Shown: positions 1-8,338 of the stretch, piece after piece | Numbering within the stretch: position 1 is the first letter of the stretch | Layout of the letters: the number at the start of each line of letters is the position of its first letter | NCBI RefSeq assembly: GCF_014207255.1 | Contig: NZ_JACHCZ010000003.1 | Span: 494,813-558,812 of the forward strand | Reading direction: 5' to 3' | Origin: Pseudomonas sp. JAI120 | GTDB taxonomy: Bacteria > Pseudomonadota > Gammaproteobacteria > Pseudomonadales > Pseudomonadaceae | Length of the DNA: 64,000 nt | Translations under genes and position numbers: made by a program | The notes under the pieces: generated by a model | Told to the model about the DNA's origin: nothing | What the model saw: only the letters and a program-made list of their open reading frames with translations | The model's database searches: none

Positions 1-312
1 GCCGGCCAGGGCACCGCCCGCTGCGCCGATGGCGGCGTTACGGCCGCGTTTTTCCTTGTCGCCGGTCAGGGCGCCCAGCAATGCACCGCCGGCCGCGCCG
101 ATGGCTGCACCGGTGACCACCGACTTGGTCATGTTCGAGTCGGTGGCGCGCAAGTGCTGCACCGGCTCGTAGCAGTTGGGGTAGTACTCGACCTTGGTGC
201 TGGACGCGACCTTGGAGGCCGGCGACGTGGCGCAGCCTGTCAACACGGTGCTGAAGCCAGCGGCAATCAGCAAAAGATGACGCTTGGAAACCGCCTTACG
301 GGAAAAAAGCAT
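1..312 (-). CDS. tagQ: TagQ-like outer-membrane lipoprotein (partial, 3' end outside window)
   Basis: The visible 104 codons encode a lipoprotein precursor: a basic start, a hydrophobic stretch and a lipobox LTGC with the acylated Cys at residue 27. A glycine-zipper region rich in GAAIGAAGGALLGALTG repeats follows and runs off the left edge. In P. aeruginosa H1-T6SS, TagQ is an outer-membrane lipoprotein that tethers TagR and so takes part in sensing that leads to PpkA activation. The position, last gene of the leftward operon after tagR, matches that role. The start is ATG at 310-312, preceded on the minus strand by AAGAGAA. Glycine-zipper lipoproteins are common, so the name rests mainly on context. 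Confidence 0.75.
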   Translation of the reverse strand, partial: MLFSRKAVSKRHLLLIAAGFSTVLTGCATSPASKVASSTKVEYYPNCYEPVQHLRATDSNMTKSVVTGAAIGAAGGALLGALTGDKEKRGRNAAIGAAGGALAG

Positions 313-396
313 AGGTTGTGTTCTCTTCTAAGTTTGACTTGCCCAGCACGGCCACTGCCGCCTGAGTCCCTTCCAAGCTCGCCATACAGCCAGCGA

Positions 397-2106
397 TCAG
401 CGCTGACCGCTCGCTGCGAGCAATTCCTTCAAGATCGTCGCCGGGTCGGCCCGCTGTTGTTTGCGGTAGTTGCCGACATGGCGAACGAACAGTGTTGCGC
501 GCGTCACCAGGCTTTTGCCGAGCACTGGCTTGCGATCCAACTCTTCCTTGATCCGTTGAAACTGCGCCTGGATCACCGCATCGGTGTAGCGCGTGCCGGT
601 GGCCAGGTTGTCGATATAGATCGCCACCGCGCCATCGAGAGCGCTGCGCCCGTTGTCGATGGCCGTGGCAAACAGCGCCGCGCTGGCCTCGTCCTTATTG
701 TCCAGGGCCTGCTGGCGACTCTTCTGCAGGTTGGCCAGGCGGATGTTGTAGTTGCCAATGGTCTCGGCCACCAACGCGGCCGACTGAATCAGGTTGCCCG
801 CCGCCTCTTCGCGTTGCTGGGCGATCAGCGAGACATTGCGCTTGAGTTCTTCATTGACCAGACCCAACTCGGCTTGCAGCTTGGGGTCGACACTGGCGGC
901 GATGATGCTGTCCAGGCGCTTGGTCGGGTCCTGGGCGTCGTCAATGGCATCGGTCAGCGAGGCCAGGCGGCCCTCTTTCTGCCATTGCGCAAACAGCTCC
1001 TTGTAACGCGAGCGCGGTGCTGACAAGGCACCAATCGCCACGCGGAATCCGGTGGTCTCATTGCTTTGTTCGGTGCCGTCGGCGGCGAACAGCGGGTATT
1101 CGCGGCGCATGCCGGTAAACAATGTGCCCTCGCCTTCCAGGTAGTTGCCGCCCTTGACCACAAAGCCGCCGTAAGTGCCCTGGCGACGACCGGCGTGCAC
1201 CAGCTGGAAGGATTCCTGGACCATTTCCGCGGCGTTGCCAATCACGTCGAACATGCCGATCGGATTGGGCAATTTGGTGCCGATGGGCATCAGGCGCGCG
1301 GCCTGGCCGGTGCCGCCTGCGACTTGGTTGAACACCGCGTAATCAGCCAGCGGGCCGTCGCTGTCGCTGCCTTCGACACGGCGTGGAAACAGGCGCCCTT
1401 CGAGGTCCTGACGGCTCACCGCCTGGCCTCCACGCGCGGCGAACTCCCATTCCACTTCGGTGGGCAGGCGTACAAAGCCCAGGCCGCCATCTTCTGCCGA
1501 CGAACCGCGCCCGCTCACCGGCAGCAAGTCGCGGTGGTATTTCATCAGCCAGGCGCTGTACACCGCCGAGAAGCGCTCAGCTTCAAAGCGCGACAGCTTC
1601 ACCTTGGGCAAACGCCCGGCCATGCCGGTGGGTGCATCGCACACAGGCGCCGGCTCGCCACTGGCCAGCGATTGCGCCTGGGCCATCACCTGGGCGTACT
1701 GGCGTGCGGTCACTTCGTACTTGCCGATGAAGTACAGCATGGGCTTGAGCGGGGTCTTGGCGTCGGTCTTCGGCATCAGGGGCGCGATGACTTTGTTCCA
1801 GTCTTTCGGCAAGTCCTTGAGGGTGAACTGGCCGTTGATAAAGTCGCGGCGATAGCCGGAAATGAACGACTGCTGATAACCCGCCTCGCCTTCGGCGAAG
1901 GGGTAGCCGAGGCTGATCTCGCGGTCATCCAACGTCCCTTGGGCCAGCACGTAGGCGTAGCGGAACACCATATTGCCTTCGCACGGCAGCGGCAGGCTGA
2001 CGTCATCGGGCAACGGCTTGGGGTTGTCGAGCTTGTCGCTTGCCTCATCGGCCCAGGCCATCGAGGCCAGGCTCAGCGCCACAACGGCGCCCAGTAACTT
2101 ATACAT
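397..2106 (-). CDS. tagR: TagR, periplasmic FGE-sulfatase-like activator of PpkA
   Basis: This is a 569-residue secreted protein. Residues 1-19 form a signal peptide ending MAWA. Residues about 125-360 form a formylglycine-generating-enzyme/sulfatase-modifying-factor fold: YFIGKYEVT (125-133), LPTEVEWEFAARGG (214-227), then GNAAEMVQ and GFRVAIG. The C-terminal third is charged and helical and may be a coiled coil. In P. aeruginosa TagR is a periplasmic protein that promotes phosphorylation by PpkA. The frame is open further upstream to 2253, but the signal peptide and the GAAGGAA Shine-Dalgarno just before the ATG at 2104-2106 fix the start. The gene begins inside the end of tagS (overlap of 8 bases). 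Confidence 0.88.
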   Translation of the reverse strand: MYKLLGAVVALSLASMAWADEASDKLDNPKPLPDDVSLPLPCEGNMVFRYAYVLAQGTLDDREISLGYPFAEGEAGYQQSFISGYRRDFINGQFTLKDLPKDWNKVIAPLMPKTDAKTPLKPMLYFIGKYEVTARQYAQVMAQAQSLASGEPAPVCDAPTGMAGRLPKVKLSRFEAERFSAVYSAWLMKYHRDLLPVSGRGSSAEDGGLGFVRLPTEVEWEFAARGGQAVSRQDLEGRLFPRRVEGSDSDGPLADYAVFNQVAGGTGQAARLMPIGTKLPNPIGMFDVIGNAAEMVQESFQLVHAGRRQGTYGGFVVKGGNYLEGEGTLFTGMRREYPLFAADGTEQSNETTGFRVAIGALSAPRSRYKELFAQWQKEGRLASLTDAIDDAQDPTKRLDSIIAASVDPKLQAELGLVNEELKRNVSLIAQQREEAAGNLIQSAALVAETIGNYNIRLANLQKSRQQALDNKDEASAALFATAIDNGRSALDGAVAIYIDNLATGTRYTDAVIQAQFQRIKEELDRKPVLGKSLVTRATLFVRHVGNYRKQQRADPATILKELLAASGQR

Positions 2107-3283
2107 CTCTGATTCCTTCAGAAGCCTGGATACGCGCCACTCGCCAACCACCACAGGCTGCCGCCACGGCGCTGACGCCAAGGACTGCAACCAGGGCCAG
2201 GCCATAGTGACGCGCCAACAGGTGGCTGGCGTATTCGCCCGGCACCTGCACAAATAGTTTATTCACAGCTGTTTCGGCCAGGCCATACAGCCCGGCACTG
2301 AGCAAGGCGGCAAACCCTGCGCTGTACAGCGCTTGCAGCATCACAAACAGCAACAGCGCGCCGGTGGAAAACCCCAACAGGCGCAACACCGACAACTCTC
2401 GACGCTTGCGTGCCACAGCCGCCAATGCCCCGGCGAAGATCGCCGCAAACGCGCCCGCCAAGGCCAGCCCGGCGATGATCCAGAAGACGATCGACAGGTT
2501 GCGGCTCAGCGACTGCACCTGCGCGATGGTCTGTGCCTGGGTCGATACCAACAGATTCTGCCCGGCGAAAAACACCCGCAACGGCTCCACATCGGTGAGG
2601 CTGCGCGCATACAAGCGAAACGCCGGATACACCCGCTGTTCGCTCACCGCGACCTCATCACCCGCCCAACCCAACGCTGGCACCGCGCGGCCATCGCGGT
2701 AATCTTCCGCCGCTTCCAGCAATCTCAAATCGGCAAACAATCCGTCCCGAGCGAAGGCTTCCAGCGGCAGCACCGCCAGTACCTGCAAGCGCGTGCGCTG
2801 GGCTTCCACGTGCCCGGCCACCTGCCGCGCAAAGCTGGTCTCCAGCCAATCCCCAGGCCGCGCCGCAAGCTTCTCGGCAGCGGTATGGCTCAGCACAATC
2901 TGGTCCAGGCCCTTGGGCATCGGCAGGCCGTTCAGCAACGGATCACGCGCCGCCGTCGGCAGCATTTCCAGGGTCAGCGTGCCCACCTGCACCGTCGCCG
3001 CAATCTGCCGCGTGCGCGGTAAGGCGAACGCCACATCGCTGCGTTGGCCGAGCTGTTCGACAAATGCGCTGCTGAATCGACCACCGCCCAACGGAATAAT
3101 TTCACGGGTGGCCGGATCGGTCTCCAAACGTTCGGTCAAACTGCTAACCAGTCCAAATTTCAGGCCGAATAACACCAGCAACGGCGCGATCACCGCCACC
3201 AGCGCCAACACCGAACAGGCCGACAGCCAGGCATCGTTGCGGTAATCCTGCCAGGCCAGGGACGCCACCAGGGGGATGCGCAT
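2099..3283 (-). CDS. tagS: TagS, FtsX-like ABC transporter permease of the T6SS threonine-phosphorylation pathway
   Basis: This 394-residue protein has a membrane segment near residues 18-40, a large extracytoplasmic domain (about 45-265), and three C-terminal membrane segments with the typical MacB/FtsX loop KRRELSVLRLLGFS. It pairs with the ATPase encoded next to it. In P. aeruginosa H1, TagS and TagT form an inner-membrane ABC complex upstream of PpkA. I chose the ATG at 3281-3283 because a GGAGG Shine-Dalgarno precedes it, although the frame is open to 3337. It overlaps the tagT stop codon in an ATGA arrangement, so the two are translationally coupled. Confidence 0.87.
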   Translation of the reverse strand: MRIPLVASLAWQDYRNDAWLSACSVLALVAVIAPLLVLFGLKFGLVSSLTERLETDPATREIIPLGGGRFSSAFVEQLGQRSDVAFALPRTRQIAATVQVGTLTLEMLPTAARDPLLNGLPMPKGLDQIVLSHTAAEKLAARPGDWLETSFARQVAGHVEAQRTRLQVLAVLPLEAFARDGLFADLRLLEAAEDYRDGRAVPALGWAGDEVAVSEQRVYPAFRLYARSLTDVEPLRVFFAGQNLLVSTQAQTIAQVQSLSRNLSIVFWIIAGLALAGAFAAIFAGALAAVARKRRELSVLRLLGFSTGALLLFVMLQALYSAGFAALLSAGLYGLAETAVNKLFVQVPGEYASHLLARHYGLALVAVLGVSAVAAACGGWRVARIQASEGIRDV

Positions 3284-3987
3284 CAGCACGCCTCCCCGAG
3301 GGTCGCGGTGACGCCGCCGTCGGTGTCGCGCCGACAACTGATGCGCCGCACCTGCAAGCCACTGGCACGGGCCAGGGGTTCGTCATGGGTGGCGATCACA
3401 CAGGCGGCGCGGTGCTCGCGGGCCTGGGCCAGCAGGGCCTGCATCACGCGCTCGGCATTCAGCGGGTCAAGCGACGCCGTCGGCTCATCGGCCAGCACCA
3501 ATTGCGGTGCATGGGCCAGGGCGCGGGCGCAGCTCACCCGTTGGCGCTGGCCCACCGACAACGCGGCCGGCTTCTTGGCCAACTGGTCGCTGATCTCCAG
3601 CTGTTCAGCCAGGCGCGTCACGCTGCCATCGTCTTTCAAGCCCAGCAGTTGCCGGGACAGCGCGATATTGCTGCGCACATCCAGAAAACCCAGCAGCCCG
3701 CCGGTTTGCAGCACATAGCCCAAGTGCTGGCTGCGCAGCGCGGCCAGGGTGGATTGCTGATCGGCGCGCCACAGCCCGCCAATGTCCTGCTGATTGAAGT
3801 CGAACCGGCCCACCTGATCCGGCGCCAGTACCAGCGCCAACAGGTCCAGCAAGGTGCTCTTGCCGCACCCACTCGGCCCGACAATCGCCAACTGTTCCCC
3901 GGCACGCAGGTGCAGCGCCGGGATCACCAGGCTGTAACGCTGGCTCCCGATCCCCCGGCTCTTATGCACCGCGCTCAGGTTCAGCAT
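3283..3987 (-). CDS. tagT: TagT, ABC transporter ATP-binding protein
   Basis: This is a 234-residue ABC ATPase with all the core motifs: Walker A GPSGCGKST near residues 38-46, signature LSVGQRQR, Walker B LVLADEPTASLD, and a switch histidine in ATHDE. It resembles the LolD/MacB group that partners FtsX-like permeases. In the H1-T6SS it is the ATPase of the TagST complex acting upstream of the PpkA kinase. Its start overlaps the ppkA stop by one base (TAATG) and its stop overlaps the tagS start, so it sits in a tight operon. Confidence 0.88.
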   Translation of the reverse strand: MLNLSAVHKSRGIGSQRYSLVIPALHLRAGEQLAIVGPSGCGKSTLLDLLALVLAPDQVGRFDFNQQDIGGLWRADQQSTLAALRSQHLGYVLQTGGLLGFLDVRSNIALSRQLLGLKDDGSVTRLAEQLEISDQLAKKPAALSVGQRQRVSCARALAHAPQLVLADEPTASLDPLNAERVMQALLAQAREHRAACVIATHDEPLARASGLQVRRISCRRDTDGGVTATLGEAC

Positions 3988-6968
3988 TACGGCAGTGTCG
4001 ACAAGGGCACGCGGTACAACGCATCGCCCGGCTCGGCATCGCCGAAACGGACCCAGTTGGCCACGTCATTGTGAAAGGTTTCGTAGAGGCGGATTTTCGA
4101 ATCCAACTCGTCGATAAAGTCTTCCTGCTCGGCCACGCTCAACGACAACCACAGATCCTGGGTCATGTTCAGCGACTTGCTGCGGTACGGCAGGCCTTCC
4201 AGGTATTCGCCAAGAAGACCGCCGTCGGCCAGGTTGCCACCCTTGCGCAGGGCCTGCGGATCGCGGCTCATATAGGCCGAGGCGCTGGCGATTTCCTGGA
4301 AGAAATCCTTGGGCGAGGTCTGGGTCTTGCGCGCCGCATCGACGATCAGTTTCAACGACTGTTGAAGGTCGTTGAGCTGCAATTTGGTCAGCATCACGCA
4401 CACCTGGAACGCCGGCAGCGCGGGGTTGGTCAGGTCGCGGTCGGCGGTCCAGGCGCTGACCAGCTGCGGCGCCTGGCTGGCGCTCTTGCGACCGAGGAAA
4501 TCCATATGCATCGCATAGCCGACCGCTGCGGATTTGTCCGCCAGGCTCGGCGCGGCACTCAGCAGCGGCACCGGTTGCGGGGTGTTGCTGCGCACCTGAT
4601 GCACGAGGTTGGCGAACACGCTGCCGATCTCGTCGACGCGTTCGCCCAGCTTGCGTACGTCGCCACCCGGAACCGCTGTGTACAGGTCGCCGATCTGCGG
4701 GTTGGCGTCGGCCGTAAGGATGCGGTACTGGCTCTCGGCGCCGGCGTGGGTTTTCTTGCCGGCGTCGGTGCGCAGGTGCAGCGCGTAGATCTTGATCTGC
4801 TTGCCCAGCGCGGCCTGGCGCACTTCGGCTTCGTTCATCTGGGTGGCGGCAAACGGGTCGTTCTTGCGCAAGGCACCGGCATCGGTGACCAGCAGGATGA
4901 TACGCCCGCCATAGCCGGACCAGTCCATGCCGTCCACGGCCTGCATCACGCCGGCAAACGCGTCCTCGTTGAAGGAGTGGCTGGACACGGTAGACGCCTT
5001 GACCTGGCGCGCCATGTCGAGGAAGCGTTGCGGGTCGCGGCCCTGGTCGAGGCTGATCAGGGTCTTGGCCACGTATTCCAGGCCCGGGGTTTTCTTGATG
5101 CTGCTACGGAAACCGACCATGCCGAAGCTGACACTGTCCAGCTCGCCACGCTCGGCGATGCGGGTTTGCAGCTCGTGCACGACGTCGCGGATCTGGTCGA
5201 TGTAGGGCTGCATGGAGACCGTGGTGTCCACTACCAGCACCACCGCCGTGCGGAAGGCATCAGCATTGGCGTTGATCACCGGCGTCGCGGGCTTGGCCGC
5301 CGCGCTGCTGCCTGGGTCGATGGAGGCGATGTTAAGCAACTGCACCGGCTGGCCGTTCTCGTCGAAGCTCTCCTTGGCGTCGAAAATCGGCAGCAGGTAG
5401 AACTGGTTCTGCGGCACCGCGCTGGCGGACGGCTCCAGGGCCAGGACCTGGCCGTTGTCTTCGCGGTTCTTCTGCGCCTTGGCCAACACGCCTTTGGCGG
5501 CGGCAGGGTCGGCCAGCAGTTTTTCCACTTCAGCGGATTGACGCAGGAACATCACCGGCGCCCGGCCAGAGCGCTCGGTGAATTTAAGCACGAGGCTTTG
5601 CTTCCAATCGCTGACCTGGGCGGCCGGCAACCAGCCATCGCTGCGGCCATCGGTGGCGGCACCGACGCGCACCCACGGGCTGCCGTCGACGTCTTTGCGC
5701 TGGTACACATAAAGCACCGAAAACGCCGGCAGGGCCTTGCCCGGCGCGCTGCCGGCGTCATTCGACAGTTTGGCGCCGGGCTTGCTGAGGACGCGCTGGA
5801 ACAGGGTCTTTTTACCGGCCATCAACAACGGACGTTGGCCGCCGTCCACTTCGGCCACCGCCACGGGTGGCGTTGCCTGGGGCACTTCGGCTGCCGCCGC
5901 AGGTGGCTTGGCCGGCTCATCACTGCCGCTCAACCACCAGTAGCTGCCACCACCAATGGCCAATGCGACGGCCACCGCCACGGCGGCCAGTGCCAACACC
6001 GGTCCACGCCGCTGCTCGGACACGGCGTTATGCTGGGTCGGCGTCACCACCGGCTGGCGCACCGGTTGCGGCTGGGGTTTATCGGTCGGGATGTCGATCG
6101 TGACCGGCGTCATGCCCGCCAGGTCAAAACTCAGCGGAATCGGCAACGGCCGCACCAGCGTGGCCTCCGGCGAGTCCGTCGGCAGATTGTCCAGCGCCTG
6201 CAGCAGCGCCGCCGCATCCGGGAAACGCTCCGCCGGGTCCTTGGCCAACAGCTTGCGCAGCACGCCCTGATAACGGCCGTGGTGCACCGGCAATTCCGGC
6301 AAGGGTTCGGTCAGGTGCGCCAGCGCCGTGGACAGCGCATCGTTGCCGTTGTACGGCAGCTTGCCGACGAGGATTTCATACAGCACCACGCCCAGCGCGT
6401 AGAGGTCGGCACGGCCATCGATCTCCTGGCCCCGCGCCTGCTCCGGGCTCATGTAGCTCGGCGTGCCCACGGCAAAACCGGCCTGGGTGAACTGGGTGCG
6501 GTCGTCCAGGGACTTGGCAATACCGAAGTCCGAGAGCACCGCCGTGCCATCGGCGCGGAACAGGATGTTTGCCGGCTTGACGTCGCGGTGCACCAGCCCC
6601 TGGGCATGGGCGTAACCCAAGGCCGAGGCGATCTGGCGGATCAACGTAATGCCCTGCTCCGGCGTCAGGCCGGCAGCGATGCGCTCCTTGAGCGTGCCGT
6701 TGGGCAGGTATTCCATGGCCATGTAATACAGCTCACCGACATTGCCGATGTCATGGATGGTCACCGTGTGCGGGTGGGACAGCCGCGCCAGGGTCTTGCC
6801 CTCGCGCAGGAAACGCTCGCAGAAACTCGGGTCGGCCGCCAGCGCCGCCGCCATCACCTTCAACGCCACCTTGCGCTCCAGGGAGCGCTGGGTCGCCAGG
6901 TACACGCTGGCCATGGCGCCTTCGCCGATCTCGCCTTCGATGTCGTAGCCCGGAATCACAATGTTCAT
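3987..6968 (-). CDS. ppkA: PpkA, membrane Ser/Thr protein kinase with a periplasmic vWA domain
   Basis: This 993-residue protein has an N-terminal Hanks-type kinase domain (about 1-260): glycine loop GEGAMASVY, catalytic Lys37, HRD at 127-129, DFG at 147-149 and activation segment GTPSYMSPEQARG. A proline-rich linker leads to one membrane helix (about 323-342). After it come an SH3-like stretch (about 380-465) and a von Willebrand A domain from about 573 with a MIDAS motif DTTVS at 581-585. In P. aeruginosa, PpkA phosphorylates Fha1 and so licenses T6SS assembly. All catalytic residues are present, so the kinase is predicted active. Its start overlaps the pppA stop by 4 bases. Confidence 0.93.
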   Translation of the reverse strand: MNIVIPGYDIEGEIGEGAMASVYLATQRSLERKVALKVMAAALAADPSFCERFLREGKTLARLSHPHTVTIHDIGNVGELYYMAMEYLPNGTLKERIAAGLTPEQGITLIRQIASALGYAHAQGLVHRDVKPANILFRADGTAVLSDFGIAKSLDDRTQFTQAGFAVGTPSYMSPEQARGQEIDGRADLYALGVVLYEILVGKLPYNGNDALSTALAHLTEPLPELPVHHGRYQGVLRKLLAKDPAERFPDAAALLQALDNLPTDSPEATLVRPLPIPLSFDLAGMTPVTIDIPTDKPQPQPVRQPVVTPTQHNAVSEQRRGPVLALAAVAVAVALAIGGGSYWWLSGSDEPAKPPAAAAEVPQATPPVAVAEVDGGQRPLLMAGKKTLFQRVLSKPGAKLSNDAGSAPGKALPAFSVLYVYQRKDVDGSPWVRVGAATDGRSDGWLPAAQVSDWKQSLVLKFTERSGRAPVMFLRQSAEVEKLLADPAAAKGVLAKAQKNREDNGQVLALEPSASAVPQNQFYLLPIFDAKESFDENGQPVQLLNIASIDPGSSAAAKPATPVINANADAFRTAVVLVVDTTVSMQPYIDQIRDVVHELQTRIAERGELDSVSFGMVGFRSSIKKTPGLEYVAKTLISLDQGRDPQRFLDMARQVKASTVSSHSFNEDAFAGVMQAVDGMDWSGYGGRIILLVTDAGALRKNDPFAATQMNEAEVRQAALGKQIKIYALHLRTDAGKKTHAGAESQYRILTADANPQIGDLYTAVPGGDVRKLGERVDEIGSVFANLVHQVRSNTPQPVPLLSAAPSLADKSAAVGYAMHMDFLGRKSASQAPQLVSAWTADRDLTNPALPAFQVCVMLTKLQLNDLQQSLKLIVDAARKTQTSPKDFFQEIASASAYMSRDPQALRKGGNLADGGLLGEYLEGLPYRSKSLNMTQDLWLSLSVAEQEDFIDELDSKIRLYETFHNDVANWVRFGDAEPGDALYRVPLSTLP

Positions 6969-7684
6969 GCCGATACCTTCACGACGATGGCGGTGATGTT
7001 GTCCGGCGCGCCGCGGTTGAGCCCCAGGTGCACCAGGCTGCGCACGATTTCGTCCGGCGCGTCGTGGCTGAGCACTTCGCGGATTTCACGGTCTTCAACG
7101 GTTTTGTTCAGGCCATCGCTGCACAGCAGGTAGCTGTCGCCGGGAGCGATCAGCAGGTCGACCACCGCCAGCTCCAGTTGGGCTTCCACGCCGATGGCGC
7201 GGGTGACGATATTGGCGCGCGGGTGCACGCGGGCATCGGCTTCGCTGAGCAGGCCGCTGTCTTGCAGGTCCTGCACGTAGCTGTGGTCGCGCGAGATGCC
7301 TTCGAGCACGCCGTCGCGCAGGCGGTACAGGCGGCTGTCGCCGGCCCACAGGCACACACCGCGCAAACCGCGTGCAGCGAGCACCACCACCGTGCTGCCC
7401 ATCATGGTCACGCCACGGTTGGCGGTTTCTTCACGCACGGCGGCGTTGATGCGGATCAGGTCATTGCGCAAGGCCGCCGAGTACTCATCGAGGGAGCGCC
7501 CCATCGGCACACTGCGCAGGCTGTCGACGATCAGGCTACTGACATAATCCCCCGCCGCATGCCCGCCCATGCCGTCGGCCACCACCCACAGGCGATTTTC
7601 CGGCAGGTCCAGGCACGCGTCTTCGTTGACCTGCCGGACCATGCCCACATGGCTTTTGCTCGCGGATTTGTACGTCGACCCCAT
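6965..7684 (-). CDS. pppA: PppA, PP2C-family phosphatase opposing PpkA
   Basis: This 239-residue PP2C phosphatase has the metal-binding motifs NED (residues 20-22) and DGMGGHAAGD (37-46), a central GDSRLY, and a C-terminal DNITAIVV. In P. aeruginosa, PppA removes the phosphate from Fha1 and so disassembles the firing apparatus. It lies directly between tagF (adjacent stop and start) and ppkA (4-base overlap), the usual order. All metal ligands I can see are present. Confidence 0.93.
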   Translation of the reverse strand: MGSTYKSASKSHVGMVRQVNEDACLDLPENRLWVVADGMGGHAAGDYVSSLIVDSLRSVPMGRSLDEYSAALRNDLIRINAAVREETANRGVTMMGSTVVVLAARGLRGVCLWAGDSRLYRLRDGVLEGISRDHSYVQDLQDSGLLSEADARVHPRANIVTRAIGVEAQLELAVVDLLIAPGDSYLLCSDGLNKTVEDREIREVLSHDAPDEIVRSLVHLGLNRGAPDNITAIVVKVSA

Positions 7685-8338
7685 CTACACCACACCTTCT
7701 TGTCCGAGCAAAAACTGCGCAAAATCGCCGGCGGCAGGCAGGCCCTGACACCGCAATAAACCAGGGGAAATCGTCTGTGAACCACGTCCCCACCAGAGGC
7801 TCGCACCGTCGCAGGCCTGTTCGGCGAGCGCGGTCATGCGCTGGTGCGGCACGCTGGCCGCCACACGTTGCAGGCCGGCGAAACGGCTGTCGACCGCGCG
7901 CGGCTCTGTCGCCGGCAAGCCCAGGTCGTCGAGGCCAGCGTTGAAGCGTTCGAATGTGGCGCCGGCATCCAGGGTGCTGAGCAGCAGCTCTTCAGCCTGC
8001 TCGAACCAACTGTCCGGCCCGCCCACCAGGGACGCAGGGTTGATGTCGTGATCAAGCAAGGTGACCACCGCCAGCGGGAAATAGCGCCCGACCCGGTCAA
8101 TGCTCGGCATCACCACGCCCGCCGCCGCGTCCGGCCCACACACGCCGGGCGCCAGCACAAAGCGCCACAGAGGGCTGACCAGGTACGCATTGAGCCAGCC
8201 GGCGCCGAGGCTGTTCTGGCTGGCGAGCAACCCCGCCGCCAGCCAGCTGTCCCACGGGCCGATAAAGCTCTGGGGCAAAGCGCGGCTGACGAAGTCACCG
8301 CGGCTGGCCAACTTGCCGTAGAAGCCCAGCGTCGTCAT
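7685..8338 (-). CDS. tagF: TagF, T6SS accessory/repressor protein
   Basis: This 217-residue cytoplasmic protein carries the typical family opening GFYGKLASRGDFVSR and a middle region GVVMPSIDRVGRYFPL. In P. aeruginosa, TagF is a post-translational repressor of the H1-T6SS that acts independently of the phosphorylation pathway and is linked to Fha. In some species it is fused to PppA; here it is separate but directly adjacent. Its ATG overlaps the tssM stop by 4 bases. Confidence 0.88.
   Translation of the reverse strand: MTTLGFYGKLASRGDFVSRALPQSFIGPWDSWLAAGLLASQNSLGAGWLNAYLVSPLWRFVLAPGVCGPDAAAGVVMPSIDRVGRYFPLAVVTLLDHDINPASLVGGPDSWFEQAEELLLSTLDAGATFERFNAGLDDLGLPATEPRAVDSRFAGLQRVAASVPHQRMTALAEQACDGASLWWGRGSQTISPGLLRCQGLPAAGDFAQFLLGQEGVV

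Noticed and set aside
2107..2253. N-terminal extension of tagR upstream of MYKLL
   Set aside because: The signal peptide and Shine-Dalgarno fix the start at 2106; the extension overlaps the end of tagS.
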